Assembly: GCF_050436995.1 (NCBI RefSeq)
Contig: NC_134770.1
Location: 4,288,501 to 4,352,500, forward strand
Source: Anticarsia gemmatalis
Lineage: Eukaryota; Arthropoda; Insecta; Lepidoptera; Erebidae
Length of the DNA stretch: 64,000 bases
Direction: 5' to 3'
Shown: positions 63,425 to 64,000 of the stretch, piece by piece
How the letters are laid out: every line of letters starts with the position of its first letter
Numbering within the stretch: the stretch's first letter is position 1
Notes under the pieces: model-generated
Database searches by the model: none
Seen by the model: the letters and a program-made list of their open reading frames with translations, nothing else
What the model was told of the DNA's origin: nothing
Program-made: the position numbers and the translations under genes

Positions 63425-64000
63425 TAGCTAGGTTAAGCAATCCAGTCGCGGACTCTTTGTAGATGGGTGGGCGCATACTGGCATTTTTGAGATGATGATT
63501 CTACGTGGTTCGAAAGCTGTCGAATAATCTAATAAATGTAAATAACCTAAACTTATTGCAAATCTATTACGAATGGTTTCATTGATATTTACTCTCGTAA
63601 CTCTACTGCATACTGCATGTTTTATTAAACAAGTATTTTACTATCACACAGGAATAAAAAAGAAGAAAATGAAGTAAATAAGGTTATATTAACTAACAAC
63701 TGCTGCATTACTTTAAAAAAATATATCCCGCCTCAATCCAGGCAATTTTCACCAAATTGAACTGCATTCACCCAGACACTATAAAATGTGAGTCAGCATC
63801 TCAAGTGAATACGTCGTTCGGATTCTTCAGGTATCGTCAAACATATAAATCAGTAAAGCTCTTACTGGCAGTTATCCAAAAGGTTGAATTTTAACATCAG
63901 TTAATCTAACGCAGTCCTCGTTGGCAGAAATTCAAGGTTCTTTTTTTCAAAATTTGGCACTGGCACGAAATAAAACGAAACACGTTAATTGCTTTGACCC

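Larger units (their letters stand above)
61019..64000. other. No supportable gene at the right end
   Basis: Contains minus-strand SINEs (61100, 61465), Helitron family 2 ends (61330-61392, 62878-62922) and one hairpin (63384-63424). No coding sequence is recognised. Confidence 0.5.

Overview
The window is AT-rich animal nuclear DNA, most likely from a moth or butterfly (Lepidoptera). The evidence is a gene split into many small exons by GT/AG introns, and a dense load of short non-autonomous repeats of kinds typical of lepidopteran genomes: Helitron-like elements ending in a hairpin plus CTAG, short MITEs, and 5S- and tRNA-derived SINE-like units. I see no bacterial, viral or organellar genes.

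One protein-coding gene is clear. It lies on the + strand from 2451 to 33369 and encodes a Roughest/Kirre (irregular chiasm C-roughest; nephrin-partner Neph/KIRREL family) cell-adhesion receptor. Eighteen coding exons can be joined in frame with no stop until a TAA at 33367-33369, giving 767 residues: the last strand of Ig domain 1, complete Ig2 to Ig5, one membrane helix and a cytoplasmic tail of about 345 residues ending in Thr-His-Val, a PDZ-binding type terminus. The signal peptide and most of Ig1 must lie upstream of the window. The tail carries Tyr-rich stretches and a PPPY motif.

Layout: 1-2450 is intron. 2451-6425 encodes the Ig1 end and Ig2. 12862-13479 encodes Ig3, 13822-17650 Ig4 and 23450-25256 Ig5. 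26818-27056 holds the membrane helix. 27375-33369 encodes the cytoplasmic tail and stop. 33370 to about 36530 is 3' UTR or flank, including a possible alternative last exon at 36312. From about 36.5 kb to 64 kb I find no supportable gene, only AT-rich DNA with many degraded repeats.

The most interesting points are these. (1) A perfect GTAAGT donor overlaps the stop codon; used with an acceptor near 36311, it would replace the THV end with a longer one. (2) A SINE-like family has a head resembling the internal promoter of 5S rRNA, and one copy carries a new 24-bp hairpin at its tail. (3) There are exact hairpins inside introns, including a duplicated 43-bp palindrome just upstream of the Ig3 exons. 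(4) Two Helitron copies are joined head to tail. (5) A local duplication has a small insertion in one copy only. I found no convincing undescribed multi-gene system.
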